Positions 33,982 to 47,600 of a DNA stretch of 64,000 bases are shown one piece after another. The position numbers and the translations under genes are program-made. Below the pieces are notes generated by a model. That model saw only the letters and a list, made by a program, of their open reading frames with translations, had not been told where the DNA came from and made no database searches. Position 1 is the first letter of the stretch, and the number at the start of each line of letters is the position of its first letter. Where the stretch lies: contig OX377202.1 in the NCBI GenBank assembly GCA_947396885.1, forward strand, positions 81,006,643-81,070,642, in the 5' to 3' direction. Source of the DNA: Heligmosomoides polygyrus polygyrus (lineage: Eukaryota > Nematoda > Chromadorea > Rhabditida > Heligmosomidae).

Positions 33982-36900
33982 GTGAGTTCCGTTCATTCGC
34001 TCATTCACTTTTTCGGCTTATCGCTTCTGCTGCTTCATTTCCGGTCCGCTCTGACGGCAGTTATAGACCGTCGGGGAGCTGCTGCTAATTAGAACATGAT
34101 TCGGATGAAACATCTGCTAGTCAAAGGCTTTGAAGGAGTTGGCCATCATGATATTACTTGGATCGTAAGCGCCTTCCAGCAGTCCCGTTCGCCGTTTGGG
34201 ACTCATGAATGGCGAAGCCTTAAAAAAAAACTCTGAGATCTATTCTAGTGTGAGGCGGGAGAGAGATAGTTCGGTGTGTTATACTATGACTTTCTTGACT
34301 ACCTTGAAAAACATTTGTTGCTCCTTCATGATGTGAGCACTCGGTGCATGTTGCGAATGTGGGCAGCACCAGGGGGGTGGGAGAAAGAGCGTCAGTGCGC
34401 CAGTCAAACATAACCAATCAGTGCACCGACCGGACACATCCTCTCTGACTTGCTTCTCTATTCGATCTGGTGGTCTGATTGGGCTGGTGCACTCCCACTT
34501 TCTAATGTTGCTACATTAGCTGCCAGGACCAAACACCCTTGGGGAAATTCCGCGGAGGCGGTGGCCTATCACCTAAGGACACTCTTTTGGGTTGCCCTTC
34601 TAGAAAAAGCGTAGAACTCCATTCTGCTTATAGCAGCTGATTCATTTGGGTCAACACTCTGATGTAAAGCTTCTTCCAAAAAACGACAAGGACTTGACGT
34701 TGACTTCTCCCAAAACGTCTTACCAGGAGCTTTCAGTAGAAAATGAGGCAGACTTCTTTCAGAAATTTGCATTCATCTGGTTTCAATCAACATCTGGAGT
34801 CCGTTTATCTTGTCGCTAAAGCTCGCTGAGAGCCTGCACCATGCCCTTAGTTGAAAACCGTTCTCAAAATTTGAGAACATTAAGGATAAGGATAAAGGAC
34901 GGCGTTACTCAATCCCTTCTGGGATGCGCCAGCGCATTCTACTTCTACGGGATGTCGTGGAGGCGACATGAATGGCCATACAATGACTTGCGGTGGTCAG
35001 CCGATGAACAAGTCAGCGCTCTATCCTTCCCAGACGAGTCTGGTACCAATTCACCGACCCCAGAGGGATGGAAGGCTTGGTTGGCCTGGGCGGGAAATCC
35101 GAACCAGTAACCTGGTATCGGGTGCACGCGACAGTCGTGCCTCCTCCGACTGCGCCACACGCGCCCTTGAGAACATTATTTGGGAATAAACGAAATGGTC
35201 GTTTAAATAGAGAACCTTTTGTATGTAATCTGGGGGCTTTCCCAAAGTGAAGACCTTTTTAGCGTGGGTGTTTTGCAGTCGAATCTCTCAGACACTGTAG
35301 ACTTTTATGAGGGAAAGGTGAAAGGGGAAAGATGATTAAAGGATAAGTTACGGCGTTAATCGATTCTTGTTTGGTATGCGTCACGACATATTGAGGAGGG
35401 AATTTGGCTTACACCATGGCGTGCAGCAGTACGCCATGGTGTAAGCCAAATTCCCTCCGTCTCGAGAAGTACAAATACCAATACGTCTATCGGGAGGTCT
35501 ACGGCCAGACTGCCTGCGTAAAAGAGTGCGAATTGAGCTGTCATTAGCTCTAGTACCAGCACAGAAGTTTCCAAATCCTGAAGATGGGCACTGCCGCCGC
35601 CTACACCCATCCCGCTGCCACCATCACTGTCCATTGGATGTTTTGCCCGTCCGCGAACAGGGTTCGAGTCGAAAAACCGCATCAGCGAACGTCGTTTCGT
35701 CGATGAAACCGATCTCGTCCTTACCAGTTTCTCTGCCACACATGGCGATGGGAGTTCACCGACGGCGATTCTTCGCCGAACTGATCCTATTGATCAAATC
35801 ACCGCCGAATTCTCCCACATCAGCTGGTCGCGTGTTGGCGTCGAATTAATCGCTGTCATCCCCGGAGGCCAAATGGAGGAACCGGTGGTCATTAAGCATG
35901 TGGGTTTTAGTGCTGGAACTTGCACCTCGCCCAGGCAGCACTGAACGTTCTTAATGCTGCTGTAGGTTTAAGTAAATAACGAAAGTTGCAGCAATTTCTC
36001 TTCTATTCATTACTACTCGGCACACTCCCAAGAACGCCGTTTCCCCTATTCACCCCGTATCGATTCATGGTTCGTGTCCCGCCTAGACCAACTTCCGTTC
36101 GTGCGCGATCAACAAAAGGTTACCAGACTTTTCCGTGAAGGATAGATATGATTAGAAACAACACGCAGTAGAAAACACCCAGAAATAAATGAACAACAGG
36201 AGGGAGAACAAACTAAGAGGAGCTCTGCCACGAGATCCCGTTAGTGTCCTAGAGTTACTTATGAATCGACTTGACTTCTCTCAATAAGTGGCTTAGCTTT
36301 GTATGGAATAACTGCGTTCTTATCAAGTTTCATGTAAACCGAACGTGCTCTATTATCCTAAAAATTATCCCGAATTGAGGATTCTGTAGTATTTAATAAA
36401 AGTTTGTGCCCTCCACCTCGGGTTTTATTTAGATGGTCTCACCATGAAGATGTCACGTTTTTCAAGTCCATATATATTCTTCGTCTGTATGAAAGTGTAT
36501 GCAGTCCAAGTTATTTGTTTCTTCCTTCACTATTAAGAGCAACATGGTAGTCAAAGCCACGCTTCCTGATAAATAGTTTTCTGTTTTGGATTTTTCCAAG
36601 TCCAAGTATGTTGCTCTTCTTAATTAGATAAAATGTTGCTGTTCCATACTCAAGTATGGAACAGCAGGCCTAGCATAAGTCTTATAGGCTTATATGACAC
36701 TGTGTAGGCATATGTGTGCCTATTAACGCTGCCTCCGCGATACCACGTGAAGTAGAGTTCGTGGCGTATCCTAAATCTTTGGGTTGGTATCGTTTGTCCT
36801 TTAAAGACAGTTTCATTGCATTTACGAGAGATTACAAGTTCTCCCAAAAGCTGGAGGCAAAGACTTCAGCTCATGCGAGAGGTCAATTCTCAATTCGTTT

Positions 36901-38577
36901 ATGAATCATTTGTAACCTACACAATTACGAGAGGGAGGGGAAGGGTTAATCGATCGAGGCGAATCTTTTTTCTCTCGGGATGTGCCATGCATTCTACGTC
37001 TATGTGGTATCGTGGACGCAATTTGATCACGTGTTTGACCTCTACAATGACTTGCAGTGACCAAGCGATGGAGAAGTCGTGTTCTGTCTTTCCCAGACAT
37101 GTCGTGTCCTAGTTCTTCAACCCAGATTGGATGGAGGGCGTGGTTGAGCTGAACGGGACCTACCCTAATAGCTTCGATTTGGGGTACTTGCGACAACCAA
37201 CGCCCTCTCCGACTGCTCGTCCCGCTGTAAATTGTCTCATATCTAAATTGAATACGTTTAACAATAGTACTCAAAAATTCGGCGCCTTCTAGGTGTGAAA
37301 GTCTTCAAATCTCAATCTCAATCTCATTTTACTCAATACTTTTTTTTTTATAGAAACGTGCCTTTAGCAATATTTCTGGAGCAATATGCACTGCCAATCC
37401 TATCAGATACCTAGTACTTTTGAAACAGAATACGAATAACTATTACATGGGCCGAACATTGATATAAATAATCCTATAATACGTATAGAGAAACTTCATG
37501 GAATTAACCTCAAAGAAGGGCAAGGAGGCGAATTTCATCGAGCTCTGGACTACTCCAAGGACGATGAGAGGAGCTGAACAGCCTCTCGCAGTACTCTTAA
37601 TGGCTATGTCCTCCACTGCCGCTTTGGTGTAAACGACCTCAGACAGCAAACCGTCCCAGCGCAAAAACCGTACATGGAATCCGAAACACGCACCATTGTT
37701 GACCTCAGAAAGTCATTCGCCCACGGTATTGTAAAACCTGGGAAGCGTCCCATAACGTGCTGCACTTTCTTCTCTAAACGTCCACAATTTTTGAAAAAGT
37801 GAGGAATGGCGAGGATTGTGACCTGTCTGTTCTTACTTGAAATTATGTAAGAGGCGAAAAATATGGCTAGGAACAGGATTCATTAAGAGGGTATTCAATA
37901 TGCAACGCTTTCCCTGGGCTAATGGTGAGATCCTATGTGTAATGTTGTCTAAAACATAGCAATTTTTATTCTTGCGATCAAACAGGAGGAGGAGATTTAT
38001 GAGCTGTGCTATGCTGATGGGTGGGTAATTCTCCCTTCTCATCGACACTTCTTGCGCTGTAGTTCAAGACACGTGAACTTACTGAGTAGTGGAATTAGAC
38101 ACTGGGTAGTGGACTAAACTGCATATGAAAAGAAAAGTAGGGTTAAAGGGTGATAAAGCCCCGTAGCTAAGTCGCTGATCACTCCTTTATGGCACACATT
38201 TGGCACCTATTCACCTTTCGGAGTTTGAATGCCTCAGTAAGTTGGCCTGTAAAACGAATTGTCGCTGCTAGCCGATAGAGTATTTTTTCTCCAAAGTAAC
38301 TCTGCCACTAGTTAATTCTGACACCTGGAGGTTGGAAAACTTGATTGACCTGGGCGGGGCCTTAACTCGGTGTGTGCGCGACATGATTAAACACAGAATT
38401 TTTCTTCGGCGGATTATCGCAAGTCATTGTTTACAGTCAAATGAGCACGATTGCCTCCTCGACATCCCTTAGATATTGAATGAACGACGCATCTCAAAAC
38501 GTTTACAATGACATAATCTTATGTTTAGAAAAAGTATTTGCTTTGTTTTTCTTTTGCATCGTTATCCACGTAATGAA

Positions 38578-38620
<43 letters not shown>

Positions 38621-41600
38621 AAGGAATTAATTAACGCCATCTTTTAACCTTTTTTATCCTTTATTTTGTCACTTCATAAATGTCATGGGTCGACGTTAAT
38701 GTTCAACGTTAATGCTCAGTTGTTGTTGTCTCCTTTTCACATGAGAAAGTTTCCCAATAGTGTAGAAAATTTCAAAGTTGTGCTCTCATCTATCAGAATT
38801 ACCATGACTTTAAAAACGGTACGAACTTCTTCTTCTCGAAAGTATGTCACTGTTTGTCCGCATAAGGATCTTGTTACAAAGGAACGGAATCCCTTCAACA
38901 AACTCTCTGTCGGCAGGACGCTCTTCAAATCGGAACGTGTTAGTGATGGAGCAAAACCATCAGTATCAGCAGGAAGGCCGGCGTAAGAAAGCTTCGTGCA
39001 AGGTAGCTGTCCAATCTGGGCACAGTGGGCAGTTTACACCGGCTCATCAAAATCACTGCTCGACTTCCTCAGCGTTCCACCTCGTAAAAAAAACCTCGAG
39101 AGGAGCGGCGCGCAGCGGAGCCATGAACTTCTTTCGGTGGCTTCGACTAGGGCAACACATGCTCGACGGGAAAACACGAACGCGGTTCCATTAGCGAGGG
39201 GTTACCACGGAATGGTCATGTCTGTCCGCTTGACCTTATGAGGATGCGAAGCATCGGGCCGGCCGACGAGACGAAGGAACGAGTTGTGCATGCGACAATG
39301 AGGAGTGTTCGCCGGTGGTATTGTTCCGTCGGCACTCGAGTTGTGTGCGAGAGCAAACGAAGCAAATCACTGGCAATTTCGGCTCCAATTCGGCAGGTTA
39401 TCAGCTCAATCGGAGAGTGTCCTTCACACTTTCTCCTATCACTTCGAGGTCTTCTTCTTTCACGAAGGGAAGCTAATCTGGTCATCGGCCGCATAATCCC
39501 CTGCGCGACGGTTTTTGCCGGGGCAGGGGACACCTCCGTGACTCCTGGTCCACCTCCACCTATCGACTCATGTCGTTGTACTCTGGCCGAGCTCGTTCTT
39601 CGTTTTGAAAGACGCGAAAAGACATAGGCTTTTTGCGACGCGGAAAAAAACCCGAGTAGCAGCGAAGGTTGGCCGTCCTCGCCTTGTGTGGACGGGTGGA
39701 CGGACGACGAGACGGGCCTGTCACGGTCATTTGTGGCGCGAATCTGCTTCGAATCCCTTCGTCAGCCATCACATCTCTCTCGCGGCTCATTGCGCAACGC
39801 AAGCAGCCAGCCAGCGCCTGACGCATGTTGCCGGCCGACGGCGGAACTTTCGCCGCGTCGACAGCAGCAGCAGCAGCAGCAGCAGCAGATCAGAGGCTGT
39901 CATCATCAGCGGCGGCGAGTTGCGGATAATCCCGAAATGGTACCGAAAACCACCCGCAGACACAGCTGCTGCCGCTGCCATCGCACGCCGCGACCAGTTC
40001 CCCGGGCGGAAGAGCTTCCTGCGCTACTCACCCCTTCTTTCGTGCTGCTGATCTCCTCAGGGGAAACTGGGCAGGCAGGCTTGCCGCGGTTCGAGCAGGC
40101 GGCAAGGGGTGGGAGCGACGGATTTCCCCGTTAGCCAGTACGACCTCGTACAGGACGACGCCGCTAGGAGTGGGATATGCAGTTTTACAGGGTCCTATGG
40201 AGTTTTACAGTCCAAGAAGGAGGCGCGTTCCGATAGCGAGGGTCGGAACGGCCGCAAGAGCTTTTGGGAATTAACGTCTTCATTAGCGTGTGGGCTTTTC
40301 AAGATGTCACCACTTTTAAAATATTCTTCTTCTGTATCGATAAGCCCCTATCCGTCAAAACGGAACATCACTCGCGAAAAGATGACACGCCATTTTAGCG
40401 TTCTCTCGTTTTTCTATCCATTTCTGCCTCTCTATTCATTTATTCAAGGACGACATGCAAGAAGCACAGATAGACACTATGAAAAAAATGGGAACAAAGA
40501 AACATAAGATCTGGGAGATTTCATCGATTCTAACTTCTGCTAGTAGGCAGAGCCCCAAAAAAGAAGTGAGCCAAAAATTTCCTTCCCGATGCCCTTGCTA
40601 ACCTGAATTCTCTAAGGCTTGCAACTGATGCGAGAGCCGTCTCACACAGACATTAACTCAAAAAATTGGCTTTGTTTTTGTAAACACAAAATATCAAGAC
40701 GTATTATGCTGCTACAGGCAAGGTGGGTGCCGTTGGGGACTATGACACAATTTTTCTCTCCAAAACCAGTGACAATTGCTTTGTAGAACATTAAAGTTAT
40801 GTGAAGACAGACCACACCTCGAAGGCAACGTATCACTAGTTTGGTGTGAAATGATTTCTAGCGTATTATAAGAACTCCTTAGACCTGAAATAGAGTCGCT
40901 GGTCAAGCCTGATTGCTGGCTGGGGTTTCGCTCAAAAATTTGTGCTACCTACATATCTGCTCGACTCGCAACTCAAAGTCAATTCCAAATACTAAAGAAC
41001 CAACATATGCCAATATTTCGGTATTTGATTATTCGCGCGTCATAGCCTAGTCGGAGGAAACCCCGGCTATCGCATGCTCCCCGATTCAGGGTTCTGGTTT
41101 GGGTTCCGCCCAGCCAAACCAAGAATTCCATCCATATGGGATCCGTGAATTCGTGCCAGACTTGCATGTGGATAAAAACCGACTCGTTTGAGTTCGCCTC
41201 AAGTCATTGCATAGAGCAAGTACGCGTTCAAGTTACGTCCACGTTTCCATCGAAGTAGAGTGCGTGGCTCATCTCGCATAGCGTTTGAACAACAAGGGTC
41301 TTTAACCTTTTATACCCGTCCGCCCAATTTATTCATGAGATTTCCAGATCATACAGTTAGTCTAGAAAAAAATCAATGGGTCGATCGATAATGGTCACCA
41401 GATCGATGTTGTTCGCTGGTTGTGAACCTGTCCAGAGACCGTCATATAGGCTCCATCCCCGCCTGGAAAGGTGCTCTTAGTAGTGAGGAATGACGCCGAT
41501 CAAGACGTCGAGCTCCTCCCTAAGATTGTTGCGTTATGGCGAACGGGTGAACAGACCGGCAGAATGATATTGTGTAGCGAACTTTTGTTGCAGGAACTTT

Positions 41601-44600
41601 GGGTCGCGAACAGAAATCAAAGTATAATAGCCGCCTTAATAAGAAATGGGACAATAAACGACATGTTTAGGCGAGTCCCATATTTCAGTACACCATACTT
41701 CTGTGCTTCCGAACAAATAACCTTCACGGTATCGAAACAGGTTCTCAGAAATGCCATGAAATTGCCTGTGAGTTGCTTCTAAAAAGCGTTCAACCGCAGA
41801 ACGAAGAATTAAGGAGAATTAAGAAAGTAAACGTTCGAAAATCGTGATGCTCGAAATGCAGCCACCCTACCCTAAACGGATGAGTGAGGGAAGGAACCTA
41901 ATCTTAAAGGCTCATAACAAAGCCGACCGATTCCATCGAATTTCCAATTAATTCTACCTCTCATCTTATAAGAAAAATTCGACACACTTTCTTTTGAGCT
42001 CGATAAGATCGGAAGCTAACCTTGCTTCTATCTACATACATAGGAAGGCAATGAGTGACATTAGACGTTCAGCAAGTTCATGACCACTCCGATAGGTTTC
42101 CTCAAAATCTCCAGTCAAAAAAAAGGTTGGAAACCAATGACCTCCCACTTATTTTTGTTAAGCCTTTCCTTGGAATTTCACACATTCACCTGAGGTGGTT
42201 TTTAAGAAAAACAACGCGGGTTCAGATTTCTCACTCTTTCAGATAAGGATAAAGGATAAAGGACGGCGTTATTCAATCCCCTTTGGGATGCGCCACGTAT
42301 TCTACTTCTACGGGATGTCGTGGAGGCGAGTTGAATGCGTATTTGGCCATACAATGACTTGCGGTGGCCAGCCGATGTACAAGTCAGTGCTTTATCCTTC
42401 CCAGACAAGTCTGGTACCAATTCACCGACCCCGGAGGGATGGAAGGCTTGGTTGGCCTGGGCGGGAAATCCGAACCAGGAACCTGGTATCGGGTGCAGAC
42501 GACAGCCGGCGCCTCCTCCGACTGCGCTCCACTCTTTCAGATACCTAGTCATTAATCATGGAGTTGTATGGTTCTCTAAGCATGCAACGAATGATGATTG
42601 TGTTGGCATCTCGGTGAACCGCGCAGGAATTCCTTGCGCTCCAAAAACGCCATTTTTTCTGAGCAAGGAACCCTGCATTCCCCAACAGCGAAACCGAGGT
42701 GTAAAGCAGTAGCATAGTGAAAAACGCTGCTCACGGAAACGCATGCTCCTGTCACAGGCGTGGAGTTCTCCGTTAAAAGTGGAACTGCTCGGAGAAGTAC
42801 GCACTCACTCGCACTCAGGGTCATGTCCATCAAAACGACAGATTTTTGGTCCGCTTCTCGTAGATTTGTATGAATACACCCAAGGATGCGTTGTAAATTT
42901 CCTTCATATAGGAGACAAGTATTTGGCAAGCAGGCCTCTCAACACAACTATGTATCAAAACGCGGTTCAGGTTAAATGCAGAGGACAGAGGGTAGAGGAG
43001 GCCGCTAGTCATTCTCTTTTTGCGCCACGCGTTCTACTACCAAGGTATTTCGTGGAGATAGTTTGAGTGCGTACTTTATATTTATCTTTATCTAAAGACG
43101 CCCTCTATTCAATGAGTTGCGGTGGCCAGCCGATGAACAAGTCGATGTTATATCCTTCCCAGAGAAGTCCAGTACTAACTCAACGACCTCGGAGGGAGGG
43201 AAGGTATAGTTAGCCTGGTCGAGAAATCCCAACCAACAACCTGGAATAGGGTCAAGCGACAACCGACGCCTACTCCGACTGTGCCACCACACGCACCAGT
43301 TAAATATAGGACCTGATTTACGGGAGTAGAGGCAAGCAAGTATCATATGTATAGCGATTGAAGAGTCAAATCAGTTTCATTAAGCCTCAAGTGGCTGGTA
43401 TCGAGGTTGTGAGCTGTCATAACGTTGTTTTGTTGCGATCAAAAGCTCACAACTTCGATACCAGCCACTTGAGGCTTAATGAAACTGATTTGAATCGTTT
43501 CTATCAAGACCATCAGCTTAACTGGTTCCATGCTGATATCAGCGGCCAGCTCATCCCGGATACGGGTGGGTGCTGATCGGTCCCACGAGGTGTTGATGTT
43601 GCGTTCGATCAAACGGCGCGGGTGGTGTAATGGCGTAGAGCATTCCCGCCCGGTTAGAGGGAGGTGCGGGTTCGAGTCCCGCCTGGCGCTAGAAGTTTTG
43701 ATCGCAACAAAACATTGAAGAGTCTTTGTGGTATCGATGCCCCCACACCCCACTGGAACATGAGCCTGACATGTTTCACGTCGAGTAGAACTGCGTTGTT
43801 CCTATTATAGAAATATCGCGTCATCACCTTAATTACGGTATATGGGAGCATAGAAACTTGATAAGGAGCTACTTTGGGATCGCATTCATACACAGCCGAC
43901 CAGTTCAAGTCCCCTGCATCACTGCCTGTGGATTAGCGGAAAAGCTAATGGCACCATTTGGAAGAACTTCTCATGATGTGCCATTGAACGATGCTATGAT
44001 GAGATAGACCCGACCGATAAAATCTCCACCTAAAAACAGCGCCTTGCTGAGAAGAAATATTATATAGCGTGAAGTATTGAACATTAATGAACACGAGAAC
44101 TGAAACACAAGTTGCCTAGAAACTAACAGGTTGTCGTTAGTCGAATTTTGAATTTTACAGCCAAAGCTTTCTAAATGACCTGCTTCCGACTTCTTAAAAA
44201 GTTTTCGACATTTTTACCTAAAAGTGTGTTGATCAAGAAGAAATCGCTCTCAGAATATTGTTTCATGCATTGAAACCCGTTTGATTTCCTCCTTTTGGGG
44301 AATGAAAATTATTGTTCAGCGTGGCTCCACAAACATCATAGTTAAGCACGAATTCTGACTTTGGGTACCATCGACAACTTATGGAATCTTCGCTTTTCTT
44401 TCTTTCTAAATCACACTCTTGGTGAGGAAATGTTGCCCGGTGGAGTACTGAAAACATTTCGGCTAGAAAGGACAAGCGAACTTTTCTCGAAGCTTTCTCA
44501 GAAATTCTACTCCTACATACAAGGTGTTCTAAGCGCACACTTCACTGTTTCAGTAGTCATAATGCTCCAAGGCACCCCCTCAGCTTCAGCTGTAAAGTTG

Positions 44601-47600
44601 TAACGGTTATTTTGAAGAGGAGGATAAAAAAACTTTGAAAAATAAACCTAACCACATGTTTGCGGCTCAAATTGAGCAACGCTCCCGTCTCTCCTTGCAT
44701 CCATTATGTCTATTTGACTGGGAATTGTCAATTTGCGCGACCTTAGCACTGAAATATCGTTTTAACTAGTGCTGTTTATGTGTCAAGTTCACGTATAGGT
44801 AGCATCTCGCCCAAATGCTTTCAGCGGAAAGCTTGAAATTTCAAGAACATCCGATTTTTGAAAATTAAACCTCTAGATCCTTTTAGCTGCAAAACATTGA
44901 GACTAAACTGGTGCTATGAGATGACCCTAAGAGCTTGTTAGTCACCTTTTTTTACTAAATAAAGAGGTTTTTTAGCTTACATGTTATAAACTTAAGACAA
45001 AGTGGACAATCATGAATCGCGGCAATATCGGGCAGGATGGATTATCTATGTCTCGCCTTCTACCCCATAATTTGTGCATCTACCGTATCTTCGATACCAG
45101 TTTGTCAATTACGGTAGATAATCGGTTTTTTAGTCTGCCATTGAGTAAATCTTAGCTTTTTGTAGTCGCAAGATTTTAAAAACACTATTAGACCGCAAGC
45201 TTTCTTTCTGATCTGCAACAGCAGGTTCATCCTGGTCCTAGATTGAAGTTTTGTGTGCAATTTACGCAAACAAAACTCTTGCTCAAAAGCAAGATTCGGC
45301 CAAGTCAGGAGCGAAATTTTTTCTTGAACATAGTTGCAAGGCCTTGTATAAATAGCATTTACACTAGCAGCCATGTAAACATTGCGAAAAACGGGACGTG
45401 GACAAGCGAAAGGCGCGATCTCGGCATGTAACGATTATATTATTATACTGTCGGCCCACCCATCGGAATTGCAGAAGACCGGGGAAACACTTGCAAACGC
45501 TTTGACTTCTTCAAAGCCCGAGCTCTCATACCACACCGACCGCTGCAGCCATGCTCGCAAATAATCGTATACTTATGGTGAGACCTTATCGAAGGATACC
45601 AGCGTTTCAACGAGTACCCAAAGAGTGCCGCACATTGATCTTCAATGGTTTCATTTGGTCTCCAGCAGTTCGCACTGCCGAGCTCAGTGGAAGTACGCCT
45701 GTGGAAACTACGATTTTGTCGGAGCAAAGCTCTCCCGTCCAGTTTATCGGTTATCTGAGAATAAGGAACCCTCAAATATTCTAGGCACTATTTTGTGCTC
45801 TATTTTCTCTGTTTATTGGACCAAAGGCGCGCGGCAATGCAGTCGAAAGAGGCGATTTTGAGAATAGAAATAGATCTCCTTTAACAGCACAAGACATTCA
45901 TCGTTGCTAACTATTCCTTTTCTTCAGGTGCTTCTCCAGACAGAGAGAGCACTCTCTTTCTCTTTATATTTTAAGCGTCATCCTGTAAGTACTGATAGAA
46001 ATAAACCTTCAATAGTCAACCCTTCTTCGAAATCTTGCGATGTGTGTAAATCTGTAATTAATAAAAAGGCGTAATCTGAAACAGGTTCTAATTCTTACAA
46101 TGAATGGTCCAAAATGGCTATTGAGGTTCTCATTCCGCGAAGATGCTCATAAATGCGGAGAGCTCGGAGTCAAATTCCGCTTCCAATTCGTAGCCTTGGC
46201 GGAATCTTTTCAAGAAGACTGTGAATACTTATTCTTTCCGGTTATTCTTACAATCATTTGTTCCGCTTGAAATCCCTAGCTTTGTTGAGGACGTTCTCTA
46301 GAAAATCTGCAAATAATAAAAATTCCGATTTATGGGTGAGTGCTGATCGATCCCACGAGGTGTGGATGTTACGTTCGATCGAACGGCACCGGTGGTGTAA
46401 AGGCGTAGAGCGTTCTCACTCGGTCGGAGGGAGCTGCGGGTTCGAGTCCCGCATGGCGCTAGAAATTTTGATCCCAACAAGACATAGTTATGACAGCATA
46501 CAACCTCGATACCTGCCACTTGAGGCATAAAGAAACTGATTTGAATCGTTTTCTGAATGATTATGAAAATCGATCTTATCTTTGTAATCCGGTGATCTAA
46601 CGTTACAAATCTGCTGACTTCATAATGGTTTCGAGTGATATTCTGGGCCTGAAAATTCATAGATTTTGCTATGTTACGGCTTTAATCCTTTCAAAACACC
46701 GTCATGTTTTTCGTGTGGCTGCTTGATCAGTCTTGGTGACTAAGTCTTTACAACAAAGCTTTCTCCTTGGTTCGCGATTCGCTGAGAGGGCGAGCTGGAC
46801 TTCGGCGAACTGGCAACTGTTTTAGAGGCGGTAGAGGTAGGCAGCAGAATTAATAGAAGCATAAGGAAACCCCCTGTGAGGAGGGCAAGAAGAGGGAGAA
46901 TGTGCCCATTTGAAGAGGCTCGTACAGATTGGGCTGTCCGAACTCGAATGCACTGAACGATCCAGAGCCGCCAGGTGAAAAACCTGAAGTGGCCACGCTT
47001 ATTATCTTCTTTCGAAATGCCGACGACTTCGTTGCAAGCAACGACGACGAGTGGATCCGAAGTGGCTCGCGGGCAGACACTGTTCGCCCGAATCCAATTA
47101 GCTCAAGAAGCAGAAGCAGAAGGCTGCGATATCGAAAAAACCACCTCCACTTCCCCACCGGGTCGATCTGCAACACCGTCGATTGTTTTGCCTGCCGAAG
47201 ACGGCCGGCTGGCTGGCCGGCCGGCTGGCCAAGTGTGACAGAGACAGCGATCTTCTGCTCCATTCTGTAGTAGCTGAACAAATAGCGTTCGACTGCCCGG
47301 CAACTGGTTATTATGTGGCATGTCGAGAGTGAAACATGGGGGGGGGGAGCAAATAGGGCGACAACAAGACGCTGCGCCGCCGCCAGGGGAAATAACTGTC
47401 TAATTCTGTGCATTTCAGGCTGCCCCGACGACAAGATCTACGTGTATGTGAACGGTTCGGCGCACGACAGGACGCCGTACATCTTCGTCGAGCTGTATGC
47501 CGACGGTCTGCAGGTATGACCGCCTAGTCAGCCTCCTCGTCAGAGTGACAGCGGTACTGATGGCAAGCGACAGCTCCTTTCAGGACTGCATACGGAAGTG

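Noticed and set aside
39787..39981. Minus-strand poly-leucine membrane protein
   Set aside because: The Leu run is the reverse reading of (CAG)9 in a GC-rich island open in many frames.
41471..41782. 103-codon frame in intron 1
   Set aside because: Protein-like composition only; no splice borders, domain or plausible ATG context.
42195..42552. Frames of 100+ codons on both strands at 42195-42712
   Set aside because: They read through a recent SINE-A copy (42246-42529); the same peptides recur at 34841-35160 and 52957-53223.
43616..43690. Functional tRNA gene
   Set aside because: The pol III boxes are good, but the anticodon loop is 11 nt, the D stem is poor and the acceptor has a mismatch; a second copy shows it belongs to a repeat.
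43439..43753. Minus-strand frame with RRDSNPHLPL-type protein
   Set aside because: It is a translation of the tRNA-like head and tail of SINE-B; the matching minus frame at 46298-46660 comes from the other copy.
46850..47434. 194-codon minus-strand frame
   Set aside because: It crosses the GC-rich island and the start of exon 2 in reverse; no domain, and the plus-strand exon with splice borders is better supported.
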